DNA of 64,000 nt from Campylorhamphus procurvoides (taxonomy: Eukaryota > Chordata > Aves > Passeriformes > Dendrocolaptidae). The first letter of the stretch is position 1; each line of letters begins with the position of its first letter. The stretch covers positions 219,540-283,539 of the forward strand of contig WBMV01008282.1 of NCBI GenBank assembly GCA_013396655.1. The letters are read 5' to 3'. Shown in pieces: positions 59,001-64,000 of the stretch. The position numbers were made by a program, and so were the translations under genes. Under the pieces are notes generated by a model. The model saw nothing but the letters and a program-made list of their open reading frames with translations, had not been told where the DNA came from and made no database searches.

Positions 59001-60821
59001 CATCACTAGCCTGGTTTTCCATGGAAATTAGCCTGTATGATCATGCAGTGTCTGAACTGCCTGGCTGTCATCCTCGTCCCTAATAACTCCTGAGTCCAAA
59101 GGGCAGTTTCAGCCAGATCTGATGGAGAGGAAGGATTTGGAGAGATCCAGTTTCCTACAAGGTTCATGAAAACAGACAGCCAGGTAGAAGAGCTCATTTG
59201 TGTGCTCTGCCAAACCAGGCTGCAGCATCAACCCCAACCCCTTCCCACCACCAGAGCACCATGGAATGCAGGAGAGCAGGTTTTTTGTGGCGTGGGGAGG
59301 GGGCAGTGACCTCCCCCAGCACCGTGCAGACCCCAACACCATCACTCTGTCCCTGACAGGCAAGTGGACGAGGGCGTGTGGACCTCCCCCAGCAACCTCA
59401 GCCAGTCCCCCAAGAAGGTGGCCCCCGAGACAGACTTCAGCAAAGGGCTGGATTTGGAGATGCCCACCAGCCCCCCCGTGAGCCTCCACCACCTGACAGC
59501 TGGCACCGAGACCCTGGGCATGCCCAGCTTCGGGCACAGCCCCCCCCAGACCCAGACCCACCCGTCCAAGAGCAATAACCCTTCCCGAGCTCCGGAGATG
59601 GTGCCCGCCAAGACACAGACGGGTCCCGAGACCCCCAGCAAGAAGAGCGCGGACAAAGCTGTGTCTGTGGAGGTGAGAGCCTGGGGTGGGGGGTCCTCAG
59701 CCTGGGGGGGCTCTTCCAGAGGGTCTGTCTATGTCTCCGAGCTGAAATTGGGATCGGGAGATGCTTCTCCTGATGGCTGGAGCATGTGGAGCCCAGGGTG
59801 ATGCAGCGCTGGGGGCACTCTGATGCACATGGATGGGGTGGTTGTGCAGCTTGAGGATGGGGGCAGCACTGGCCCCCTCCAGCTCCTCCCAGGCTCGGCA
59901 GGAGCAGGTTGGGATTGGCAGCAGGGCTGGGGGTCACATCCTGCTGCGTGGATGGGGCTGAAGCGGGCTCTGCGTGCCGTCCACAGGCTGCGGAGCGGGA
60001 CTGGGAGGAGAAGCGGGCAGCGCTGACCCAGTACAGTGCCAAGGACATCAACCGGCTCCTGGAGGAGACGCAGGCCGAGCTGATGAAGGCCATCCCCGAC
60101 CTGGAATTCGCTGCCAAGCACAAACAAGCCCCGGGCAGCGGCAGCGCCGCCTCCACGCCCGAGCACAAACCCTCCAAGCCACAACACGCCCCGAAATCGG
60201 GGGGCAAAGGGGACCCCAACGGCCGCAGGGGCTCAGGTACGGTATTGGGGTCACCTCCAGATGTGGGGCTGGGGGGTGTGATGCTGCAGGGGCCCTGGGC
60301 TGGTCCGTGCTGCCCCGAGGGGAGGTTTGTGCCCGGGGAGAGCCAGGGTGTTGTATGAGAGGGGCAGGGAAAGCTCTCGTGCCCTCACAGCATCGTTTGT
60401 GCCCAGACGAACTGACGGTGCCGCGGTACCGGACCGAGAAACCCTCCAAGTCGCCACCACCTCCCCCTCCACGCCGGAGCTTCCCCTCGTCCCACGGGCT
60501 GACCACGACCCGCAGCGGCGAGGTCATTGTCACCAGCAAGAAGGAGCCCGGGTTTATGAAGGTAGGGGCCGTGGGATGTGGGGTGGCCACCGGGCTGGCC
60601 ACCATCAGCAGGACCAGCCCCGGCTCCAGGTGCCCCCTACCCTTCACCACCCCCCTTCCCCCTTGCAGAAAGCCGAGTCAGAGGAGCTGGAGACCCAGAA
60701 GCCGCAGGTGAAGCTCAGACGGACGGTGTCGGAGGTGGTCAGGCCGGCGTCCACCCCCCCCATCATCGCCTCTGCCATCAAGGACGACGACGACGAGGAT
60801 CGGATCATCGCGGAGCTGGAG
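28785..60821 (+). CDS. SRCIN1: SRCIN1 (p140Cap / SNIP), multi-exon coding region, partial at both ends
   Basis: Sixteen exons on the + strand translate to a protein I recognise as SRC kinase signalling inhibitor 1, a cytoplasmic and synaptic adaptor. From knowledge of the family, it binds Csk, Src, cortactin, vinexin, EB3 and SNAP-25, restrains Src signalling and shapes actin in dendritic spines. Order seen: N-terminal [14 protein letters not shown] block; microexon [11 protein letters not shown]3/Bud6-like region with [18 protein letters not shown]; Tyr sites EPLYA (54695-54709) and EGLYA (55459-55473); Ser/Pro-rich region; coiled coils (56270-57953); charged region; PPPPPPRR Src-SH3 ligand (60454-60477); acidic KDDDDEDR. 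Exon lengths sum to 3263 nt, and all junction phases agree across 15 introns. Missing: exon 1 with the start codon, and the human-type C-terminal tail. A 63-N gap interrupts one exon. The paralogue KIAA1217 is the main alternative, but SNAP-interacting and EPLYA/EGLYA segments fit SRCIN1 better. Confidence 0.96.
29218..29424. repeat. 23-bp tandem repeat, exactly 9 units
   Basis: Units of the type 'gtgtgaggaagagcattctc' plus three bases (23 bp) fill 207 nt without slippage. Units 2-5 alternate between a 'tctccag' and a 'ccctgg' ending, giving a 46-bp higher order. The array starts 150 nt after a SRCIN1 splice donor. Confidence 0.97.
31470..31525 (+). mobile_element. Short CR1 3'-end remnant
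   Basis: 'gatgatctttaaggtcccct' and 'tgtgattccatgg' preserve only the last ~55 bp. Confidence 0.75.
32731..32972. repeat. TG-rich minisatellite running into the assembly gap
   Basis: 12- to 14-bp units of the type 'tgtgtgcatccatg' with variants (gaatcc, cacatcc). The array is cut by the gap, so its true length is unknown. Confidence 0.95.
32973..33780. other. Assembly gap (808 N)
   Basis: A run of N sits between a TG-rich minisatellite and a CpG-rich block with 11-bp repeats. Single ambiguous bases follow at 33967, 34237 and 34390, which indicates hard-to-read GC-rich sequence. Confidence 1.
33781..33960. promoter_or_regulatory. CpG island edge after the gap, candidate internal promoter
   Basis: About two dozen CpGs in 180 nt, with 11-bp 'ggaggtggccc'-type repeats then 'gccgagcggagccgagcgg'. 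A donor-like CTGCCGCAG/gtaccg lies at 33918/33919. It sits inside the 12-kb SRCIN1 intron, and its left part is lost in the assembly gap. Confidence 0.4.
34255..34390. repeat. Pyrimidine-rich ~17-20-bp degenerate repeat
   Basis: Units around 'cccccgtttcctccagt' repeat about seven times, with almost no purines other than the Gs and the 'cag' of each unit. Two ambiguous bases lie in or beside it. Confidence 0.8.
35440..36000. promoter_or_regulatory. CpG island in SRCIN1 intron with X-box-like motif
   Basis: High CpG from about 35460 to 35900. A 12-bp 'ctcgctgcctgc' repeat (three copies, about 35894-35930) is followed by gttgccatagctac at 35986-35999, close to the RFX X-box consensus. A donor-like AGCAG/gtcggt ends at 35568. 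No translated first exon is evident. Confidence 0.4.
37496..37531. repeat. (GT)n microsatellite, interrupted
   Basis: A GT run with a few interruptions. Confidence 0.95.
40415..40540 (+). mobile_element. CR1 LINE 3'-end remnant
   Basis: 'ggatggggcttggagccac' followed by 'ggaaggtgtccctgcccgtc' and 'ccactctgtgattctgtga'. Confidence 0.9.
41220..41243 (+). CDS. SRCIN1: SRCIN1 24-nt microexon (QPNYWSFK)
   Basis: Eight codons lie between a long T-rich tract ending ttgttag and a weak donor AAG/gtcagt. The peptide QPNYWSFK is part of human p140Cap between REQ and TRSSRH, and here it sits between RMRDQ and TRSSRHSQ. Both borders are phase 0, so inclusion or skipping keeps the frame. A UGCAUG RBFOX motif starts 37 nt after the exon end (41280-41285). 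The peptide identity is seen directly. Regulated, neuron-biased inclusion is inferred from exon size, weak donor and motif. Confidence 0.93.
41280..41285 (+). promoter_or_regulatory. RBFOX-type UGCAUG motif downstream of the microexon
   Basis: TGCATG starts 37 nt after the last base of the 24-nt exon. RBFOX proteins bound downstream of an exon normally promote its inclusion (established knowledge). Confidence 0.65.
42354..42383. repeat. (CTC)n microsatellite
   Basis: About ten perfect trinucleotides. Confidence 0.95.
44752..44862 (-). mobile_element. CR1 LINE 3'-end remnant
   Basis: 'tcacggaatcagaggatggg' then 'ggttggaagggaccttaagg' and 'ccgtgggcagggatgccacc' are the reverse complement of the CR1 end. 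Confidence 0.92.
46411..46490. promoter_or_regulatory. Cluster of TAATCC (OTX/PITX/CRX-type) motifs
   Basis: TAATCC occurs at 46418-46423, 46435-46440 and 46482-46487, its complement GGATTA at 46458-46463, and a TAATCG at 46473-46478. That is five K50-homeodomain-type cores in 70 bp, in an AT-rich island inside GC-rich intron. Enhancer function is inference. Confidence 0.45.
52123..52190. repeat. (GGAT)17 microsatellite
   Basis: Sixty-eight bases of perfect 4-bp repeat, read as ATCC on the other strand. Confidence 0.99.
53583..53645 (+). mobile_element. Short CR1 3'-end remnant
   Basis: 'gatgatctttatgggtccct' and 'ccatgattctgtgattc' lie about 120 nt before a SRCIN1 exon. Confidence 0.8.
53763..53955 (+). 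CDS. SRCIN1: SRCIN1 coding exon (TRSSRH ... QTKLRSP)
   Basis: Acceptor ccttccag/ACAAGG and donor TCTCCAG/gtaccc bound 193 nt (phase 0 in, 1 out). It encodes [17 protein letters not shown], the [19 protein letters not shown] block, and [24 protein letters not shown] sequence, all conserved with mammalian p140Cap. The Ser-rich [10 protein letters not shown] stretch looks like a basophilic-kinase target region (inference). Confidence 0.96.
54291..54489 (+). CDS. SRCIN1: SRCIN1 coding exon (AIP3/Bud6-like start)
   Basis: 199 nt between gcttccag and CCG/gtgagg; phase 1 in, 2 out at the end codon CG|T. It encodes [19 protein letters not shown], then [24 protein letters not shown] sequence and [23 protein letters not shown]. 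This compact ubiquitin-like or AIP3-type fold is the most conserved part of the SRCIN1/KIAA1217 family and has very few substitutions from the mammalian protein. Confidence 0.97.
54655..54748 (+). CDS. SRCIN1: SRCIN1 coding exon with EPLYA tyrosine site
   Basis: 94 nt between cccttcag and CTGAGG/gtaagg. It encodes (R)[20 protein letters not shown] and [14 protein letters not shown] at 54695-54709 is one of two motifs that, in the mammalian protein, are phosphorylated on Tyr and recruit the Csk SH2 domain (established knowledge). The exon ends at a codon boundary. Confidence 0.96.
55135..55964 (+). CDS. SRCIN1: SRCIN1 largest coding exon (Ser/Pro/Tyr-rich), with assembly gap
   Basis: 830 nt as assembled, between ttcccgcag/CGGGAG and GAAACCAG/gtgaga. 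After REMVY come 63 N (55151-55213), then [50 protein letters not shown], the Csk-docking type site EGLYADPYG (55459-55473), [27 protein letters not shown]-like and [20 protein letters not shown] segments, and [11 protein letters not shown]. The gap length keeps the frame, and codon use has a very high GC3, unlike the flanking introns. The region is probably disordered and phospho-regulated (inference). Confidence 0.95.
55151..55213. other. SRCIN1: Assembly gap (63 N) inside the large SRCIN1 exon
   Basis: The run replaces the codons after REMVY, where the human protein has about 19 residues (a Ser/Arg-rich segment) before the L-A-x-G-S-P-P-P motif. Sequence after the gap resumes in the same frame. 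Confidence 1.
56270..56362 (+). CDS. SRCIN1: SRCIN1 coding exon (ERMEAMEKQ coiled coil)
   Basis: 93 nt between cccacacag/GGAGCG and CCCCAG/gtgagg. It encodes [20 protein letters not shown] and [11 protein letters not shown], the first helical segment. The Gly-to-Arg codon is split AG|G with the previous exon, and the exon ends mid-codon AG|T (Ser). Confidence 0.95.
56562..56605 (+). CDS. SRCIN1: SRCIN1 44-nt small coding exon
   Basis: Bounded by tcgttgcag/TGAGAAG and TCAGCGT/gtaagt (near-consensus donor). It encodes (S)[14 protein letters not shown] plus one base. Human p140Cap has EKIEGSNGAATPSAP at the same place, so a short, low-conservation linker is expected. 44 nt is not a multiple of three, so skipping would shift the frame and the exon is probably constitutive. 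Confidence 0.9.
56906..57081 (+). CDS. SRCIN1: SRCIN1 coding exon ([14 protein letters not shown] coiled coil)
   Basis: 176 nt between cctcccag/CCACCA and CTGCAG/gtgggt. It encodes a Thr/Pro linker ([20 protein letters not shown]), then the helix [20 protein letters not shown] and [10 protein letters not shown] with heptad-spaced Leu. This is the start of the main coiled-coil block known in p140Cap. Confidence 0.95.
57240..57300 (+). mobile_element. Short CR1-like 3'-end remnant in a SRCIN1 intron
   Basis: 'gggttggactctgatcctc' and 'gggtcccttccaactcagaa' followed by 'attctgtg' resemble the CR1 end, inside the 313-nt intron 57082-57394. Confidence 0.7.
57395..57570 (+). CDS. SRCIN1: SRCIN1 coding exon (coiled coil, [19 protein letters not shown])
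   Basis: 176 nt between cctcacag/CTGCAG and CTCAA/gtgagc. It encodes [38 protein letters not shown] and [20 protein letters not shown]; the last Asn is split AA|T. Compared with the human protein, substitutions cluster in the first half, while the [14 protein letters not shown] block is almost unchanged. Confidence 0.96.
57823..57953 (+). CDS. SRCIN1: SRCIN1 coding exon ([13 protein letters not shown])
   Basis: 131 nt between gcccacag/TGACCT and GAAGG/gtgagg (phase 2 in, 1 out). It encodes [20 protein letters not shown], then [20 protein letters not shown] and LK. It continues the coiled coil. The neighbouring donor choice (AAGG/gtgagg) is fixed by the next exon, which starts CC to complete Ala. 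Confidence 0.96.
57954..58377 (+). other. SRCIN1: SRCIN1 short intron, nothing recognised
   Basis: This 424-nt intron has the donor gtgagg and acceptor ccctcccag. Open frames exist in it but carry no family-like sequence. The introns at 55965-56269, 56606-56905, 57082-57394 (which holds a CR1 end) and 59673-59986 are similar, all around 300 nt. Confidence 0.85.
58378..58525 (+). CDS. SRCIN1: SRCIN1 coding exon ([21 protein letters not shown])
   Basis: 148 nt between ccctcccag/CCCAGTTC and ATCCGCAG/gtgagc. It encodes [40 protein letters not shown] and VTDTLAQIR. This is one of the most conserved stretches shared by SRCIN1 and KIAA1217. The final Arg codon is split AG|G. Confidence 0.96.
58526..59359 (+). 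other. SRCIN1: SRCIN1 834-nt intron
   Basis: This is the longest intron of the compact 3' half, lower in GC than its neighbours. No repeat of note and no exon-like segment seen. Confidence 0.8.
59360..59672 (+). CDS. SRCIN1: SRCIN1 coding exon (QVDEGVW ... DKAVSVE)
   Basis: 313 nt between ccctgacag/GCAAGTG and GTGGAG/gtgaga. It encodes (R)[40 protein letters not shown], a variable Thr/Pro/Ser linker, and [11 protein letters not shown]. The ends are conserved with mammals. The middle linker (about 45 residues) is bird-specific in sequence compared with the human version as I remember it. Confidence 0.95.
59987..60236 (+). CDS. SRCIN1: SRCIN1 coding exon ([20 protein letters not shown])
   Basis: 250 nt between gtccacag/GCTGCG and GGCTCAG/gtacgg. 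It encodes [40 protein letters not shown], then a Lys/Pro-rich linker ending GRRGS. The first 40 residues are nearly identical to the mammalian protein (second charged/helical region). Confidence 0.96.
60407..60561 (+). CDS. SRCIN1: SRCIN1 coding exon with Src-SH3-binding proline run
   Basis: 155 nt between tgcccag/ACGAACTG and ATGAAG/gtaggg. It encodes [17 protein letters not shown], then PPPPPPRR at 60454-60477 (a class II-like SH3 ligand) and [20 protein letters not shown]. In the mammalian protein this C-terminal proline-rich segment binds the Src SH3 domain (established knowledge). The exon ends at a codon boundary. Confidence 0.96.
60669..60821 (+). CDS. SRCIN1: SRCIN1 coding exon (last confident; acidic end)
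   Basis: 153 nt between cccttgcag/AAAGCC and GAGCTGGAG/gtgaga, phase 0 at both ends. It encodes [38 protein letters not shown] and [13 protein letters not shown]. In the human protein this is followed by a Gly/Ser segment and a tail ending in a Ser-Phe-rich C-terminus. No such tail is visible before 64000. Confidence 0.96.
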
Positions 60822-61813
60822 GTGAGAGCAGGAGGGGCAGCGGGACCCCCAGCTCACCCGCACCAGAGGGCATGCCCACCCTGCCCTGTCTGCTCACAGG
60901 GGGCTGTGCCAGGCTCGGGGGCACCTCAGGATGGGGTGTGGAGTGTGCCATCCCACACGTGGGCACCACAGTGGGCTTCTCCCTCCTCCCCTGTCTCCCA
61001 GAGGAGTGTGGGGCTGCAGGGAGGGAGGAGTGGCACCCACCCAGAGCCCTCGCTGGGTCCAGGTGCTGCACACCTGGGTAACCATCCCTCTGCAGCACTT
61101 CCACCCCATCTCAGGCTTTATGCCAAGCTTTTTTGGTTTATAACACTCCACAGCTGCAGCTGGAGGTTCGTTGGGTTTTCTGCACAGGGCACTGCAGAGG
61201 TGCCACCTGAAATACCATCCTCGGGCCCTGAACACCCCAGGCTGGCTGTGCCCCATGTCCTGCCCCTGTTTACTACAGTGAAGGTGCCCATGTGGGTCAT
61301 GGATGGCTTTTCCTTGGCGAGTTTTCCCCCAGGAGGCAGGAGAACCAGTGATGGTGCAGGCAGGGGGATGGTGGTGGTGTTGGTGGGACTGGTGATGGTG
61401 CAGGGGAGGGGTGATGGTACAGGCAGGGGACAGGGGATTGTATAGGTGGGACAGATGATGGTACAGGTGGGACTGGTGATGGTGCAGGGGATGGGTGATG
61501 GTCCAGGCAGAGGACAGGTGATGGTACAGGCAGAGGACTGGTGATGGTACTGGCAGGGGGATGGTGATACTGCAGACCAGGGCACCAGTGATGCTGCAGG
61601 CCAGGGGAACGTTGATGCTGCAGACCAGGGCACCAGTGATGCTGCAGGCCAGGACACCAGTGACGCTGCCAGCAGCAGAGGGGACGAGGCTGCCTCTGCA
61701 TCTGATAACAGCCAAAGTTTCTTTCATTTCCTGCCAAGCATCCCTGCAGGCACCGGCTGCGTCCTCATTACCCCAAGCCTCCCTGCTCCAACCCCCCGTG
61801 TTTGACTCCCCAG
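60822..61813 (+). other. SRCIN1: SRCIN1 intron with minisatellite
   Basis: This follows the last confident exon and precedes the candidate cassette. The second half is a degenerate repeat rich in 'gatggtgcagg' and 'gatggtacagg' units (61340-61670). Nothing coding recognised. Confidence 0.7.
61340..61670. repeat. Degenerate minisatellite in SRCIN1 intron
   Basis: Irregular units of 'ggtgatggtacaggcagggg' type are followed by ~30-bp units of 'gatgctgcagaccagggcac' type. It lies between the last confident exon and the candidate cassette exon. Confidence 0.85.
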
Positions 61814-61939
61814 GTGTTTCAGAGGAGCTCTGCCTCCCCTTTCCTCCCCAAGCTCCGTCACGACCCACTCGTGGCCGTCTCCCCTGGGCTCGCAGAGCTG
61901 TGGCCCAACGGAGCCTCCGTTGCAGCCGAAGGATGGAAG
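61814..61939 (+). CDS. SRCIN1: Candidate SRCIN1 in-frame cassette exon (VFQRSS ... AAEGWK)
   Basis: A good polypyrimidine tract and acceptor (gactccccag/GTGTTTC) and a donor (TGGAAG/gtaaca) bound 126 nt, exactly 42 codons. It is in phase 0, which is what the preceding exon requires. The frame is open: VFQRSSASPFLPKLRH, VAVSPGLAELWPNG, and so on. From memory, the paralogue KIAA1217 continues with a Phe-Gln-Lys segment after the same acidic motif, which would fit a homologous exon, but I could not check this. It could be a bird-retained or rarely used exon, or a chance open segment. Confidence 0.58.
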
Positions 61940-63381
61940 GTAACAGCTCGCTCTGAGCGACCACGGGGCTGCACTTTCACCACCTCCTCTCCTGCCTCTG
62001 TTTAACTCACTTCTGCTTCTTTCTCTGGTTTAACAAACGAATGGCTTCTCTCCACTCCCTCGCTCACCGTCTCTGCGTTGGCCGGCACTGACACGGCACA
62101 GGACCCAGCACTAACCCCCCCGACAGCCCTTTGGCTCCCCTGAGGGCCAAATCCAGGATGGGAGGAAGGATGAGGCCACCCCAACACCACACTGGGCATG
62201 GCACAGGGAGGGCTGCTCACTCTCATGCCACACTGGGTGCCCAGTGGGGTGTCACTGGTGGGCGATGCATGGGAGACCCTGCTCCAGTGCATGATGAGGG
62301 CAGAAGAGGAAGGGCTGGAATTTGCTTGGGCTCAGCCCCAGCCCCCTGCTGGCCTCCTGCCCTCCATCATGGGCTCTGGGGTGAAGAGAGCAGGGGCAAA
62401 GTGCCTGGAGAGTGGATGGGATGGAGCAGGGGATACCCAGAGTGGGGTGCAAGAGGGCAAAGGGCAGGAGAGAGGGCCCTGCCTATGCAAGAAGGCACTG
62501 AGTGAGGGGAGCTTTGCCTCATCCTGGGGGTTCAGCTGGTGCTGGGGGCTCTGGGCACCTTACAGGGGTCCCTCCCCTCTCCTGGCACACAAGGGCTGAA
62601 CTGTCCATCTGTTTCCATGTACAAGGACCCCTCTCTCCAGAGATCAGATGAGTCCAGCCCCAGGCCCAGAGCTCCATGGCCATCCCAGCACTGCTGTTTC
62701 CTTCCCTCTTTGCCCCAGGCTCAGGGGCAGCTGGTTCTGGCACCTCTTCTGCCAGGGCATCTCTCCAGCTCACCTGCCCTCAGTTCCGTGGAGGGCACAG
62801 CTGGCTCTGGTTCCTCGGGCATTGCACAGCTCATTGGATCTCCTGTGGGATGGGAACAGGCTGGTGAGGGAGGAATAAGAGCATTTTCCAGGTGACTTCT
62901 TGCTATTTAGGGTAGTAAAGGCCGGGTGCCCCTCGGCAGCTCGTTTGTGATGGCTCATCCCTTGCTGGAGCTCTGCCAGGAGCTGAGCTCTGCTCTTGCA
63001 CCAGTGCTGGGCCAGTTTATACCAGCATGGAGAAATCCAAGCTGGACAGTGGCAGTCGGATTTCCAAAGGCATTTGGGAGGGGCAGCAACACCAACTCAT
63101 TTTTGCTATAAGCTCCAGGCAATTCTTTGCCAAAATCTCCCAGGCCCAGGTTACCTTAAGCACAATAAAACCAGTCCCAGCCTGTGCTGTGGGACCTGAT
63201 GGGACATCAGGGCTGGGCAGGAGGGAGCTGAGCATCCCCTCCCTGCCCAAACACCTCCCTTCAGTGACACCCGAAGGCACCGGCACCAAGGGACCCCAAC
63301 AGTGTGTGGGGACACGCAGTGCCCCCCCAGCAGCTCCTGCTCCCCCCTCCGGCTCCTAATCTGTCTGAATTCTCTACCTAG
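61940..63381 (+). other. SRCIN1: Probable SRCIN1 intron between the two candidate 3' exons
   Basis: No repeat family recognised. An acceptor-like cccag at 62714-62719 followed by an open stretch, and another at about 62101, were considered as exons but do not fit the flanking phases. The human-type C-terminal exons were not seen. Confidence 0.5.
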
Positions 63382-64000
63382 GAGCCGCTGGCCCTGGCAG
63401 CCCCGGGGAGCCGGGCTTTCTCCCTCCCACAGATTGTGCTCACCGAGTGGGTGTCGGAGCCGCCGTCCCCCGAAGCCGAGCCGGAGGTGTGGGTGGAGAC
63501 GGGCAGCGGAGGAGCAGGAGGGGAGTTTGCAGCCAAGGGGCCAAGGAAAGCCCATGTGGCTCCTGGGAGCCCCCAAAAGTCTCCATTGGCACATGGGCAC
63601 CCTCCAGCTGCAGCCCCGCAGCCCCCCAGCAGCACATCTCAGGGCAGTGCCCATGAAGCAGGAGAGATTTGGGGGTTCTCTGTAGCAGCCAGCAAGGTCC
63701 TGCCTTTCCCAAGGGATAAAATGAGCCACCCCACAGAGGGACAAGGAGGGGACATGGCTCTGAACGCTGCCAGCAGGAGAGGAGGCAGCAGCAAGATTTG
63801 TCACCAAGGTCCTGTGGCTGCACAGCCTCCTCAGCCCCAGGGAGAAGCTGCAGGTGCCGGAGCTGGAGTGGCCACACTTCCCTCCACCAGTGCCAGCATC
63901 ATCCCCCAACTTCCCAGCCATGGAGACCCCCAAGGAGGAGCCAGGCAGAGCATGCAGGAGGCATCACTCCCTCCTGGAGACTCTGCTGGGGCTTCCAAAC
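63382..64000 (+). CDS. Candidate SRCIN1 3' coding exon, open to the window end
   Basis: The acceptor ctctacctag is followed by 206 codons without a stop, running off the window. The three bases just before (63379-63381, tag) are an in-frame stop, so the open frame starts exactly at the splice site in phase 0, as needed after 60821 or 61939. The first part (EPLALAAPGSR, LPQIVLTEWVSEPPSPEAEP) has high GC3 like the proven exons; the rest is Ala/Gly/Ser/Pro-rich and less convincing. A second in-frame acceptor (ccctcccacag/ATTGTG) opens at 63433. A weak donor after 63486 (GAG/gtgtgg) would instead give a 105- or 54-nt symmetric exon, so the right boundary is uncertain. Confidence 0.42.

Noticed and set aside
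62720..62861. Open stretch after a ttgccccag acceptor, ending in a gtgagg-like donor
   Set aside because: It would enter in phase 0 but leave in phase 1, which does not fit the frame at 63382, and the peptide has no family character. A stop follows soon in the same frame.
1..64000. CRISPR, prophage, operon or other prokaryotic system
   Set aside because: Spliced vertebrate gene structure, CR1 remnants and CpG islands exclude this; the tandem arrays lack the repeat-spacer pattern.

Overview
This is 64 kb of nuclear DNA from a vertebrate, almost certainly a bird. The evidence is GC-rich, repeat-poor sequence with many short minisatellites (microchromosome-like), and at least nine short remnants whose ends match the avian CR1 LINE 3' end, with its 'ttccaacccaaacc ... 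attctatgattct' tail. There is no operon structure and no bacterial-style gene. Most long open frames here are chance frames in GC-rich intron.

One gene is clearly present, on the + strand: SRCIN1, which encodes SRC kinase signalling inhibitor 1 (p140Cap, also called SNIP). Sixteen coding exons can be placed to the base between 28785 and 60821. All have AG/GT borders and agreeing reading phases. They give 3263 nt: two bases finishing a split Asp codon, then 1087 codons, 63 nt of which are N. The true first exon (start codon and the residues before DPER) was not found and probably lies upstream of the window. The human-type C-terminal end was not found either and must lie beyond 64000.

Layout. 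1-28784: non-coding, either intron 1 or 5' flank; it holds CR1 pieces, a 40-bp, a 103-bp, a 14-bp and a ~61-bp tandem array, and CpG-rich islands near 18.3-18.7 kb and 24.5-25.5 kb. 28785-29068: first visible exon. 29069-41219: 12-kb intron with a perfect nine-unit 23-bp array, an 808-nt assembly gap (32973-33780) and CpG islands just after the gap and at 35.4-36.0 kb. 41220-41243: a 24-nt microexon. 41244-53762: 12.5-kb intron with a cluster of TAATCC homeodomain motifs. 53763-60821: fourteen exons packed into 7 kb, encoding the actin/AIP3-like region, the two Tyr-based EPLYA/EGLYA sites, the coiled coils, the Src-SH3-binding proline run and an acidic segment. 60822-64000: two further candidate coding exons in matching phase. 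One is a 126-nt cassette at 61814. The other is an open segment starting at an acceptor at 63382 and running off the window with no stop.

The points most worth checking are the possible long 3' coding extension of SRCIN1 (61814-61939 plus 63382 onward), the microexon with a downstream RBFOX motif, and a possible internal promoter next to the assembly gap. I saw no novel mobile, defence or CRISPR-like system, and none is expected here.
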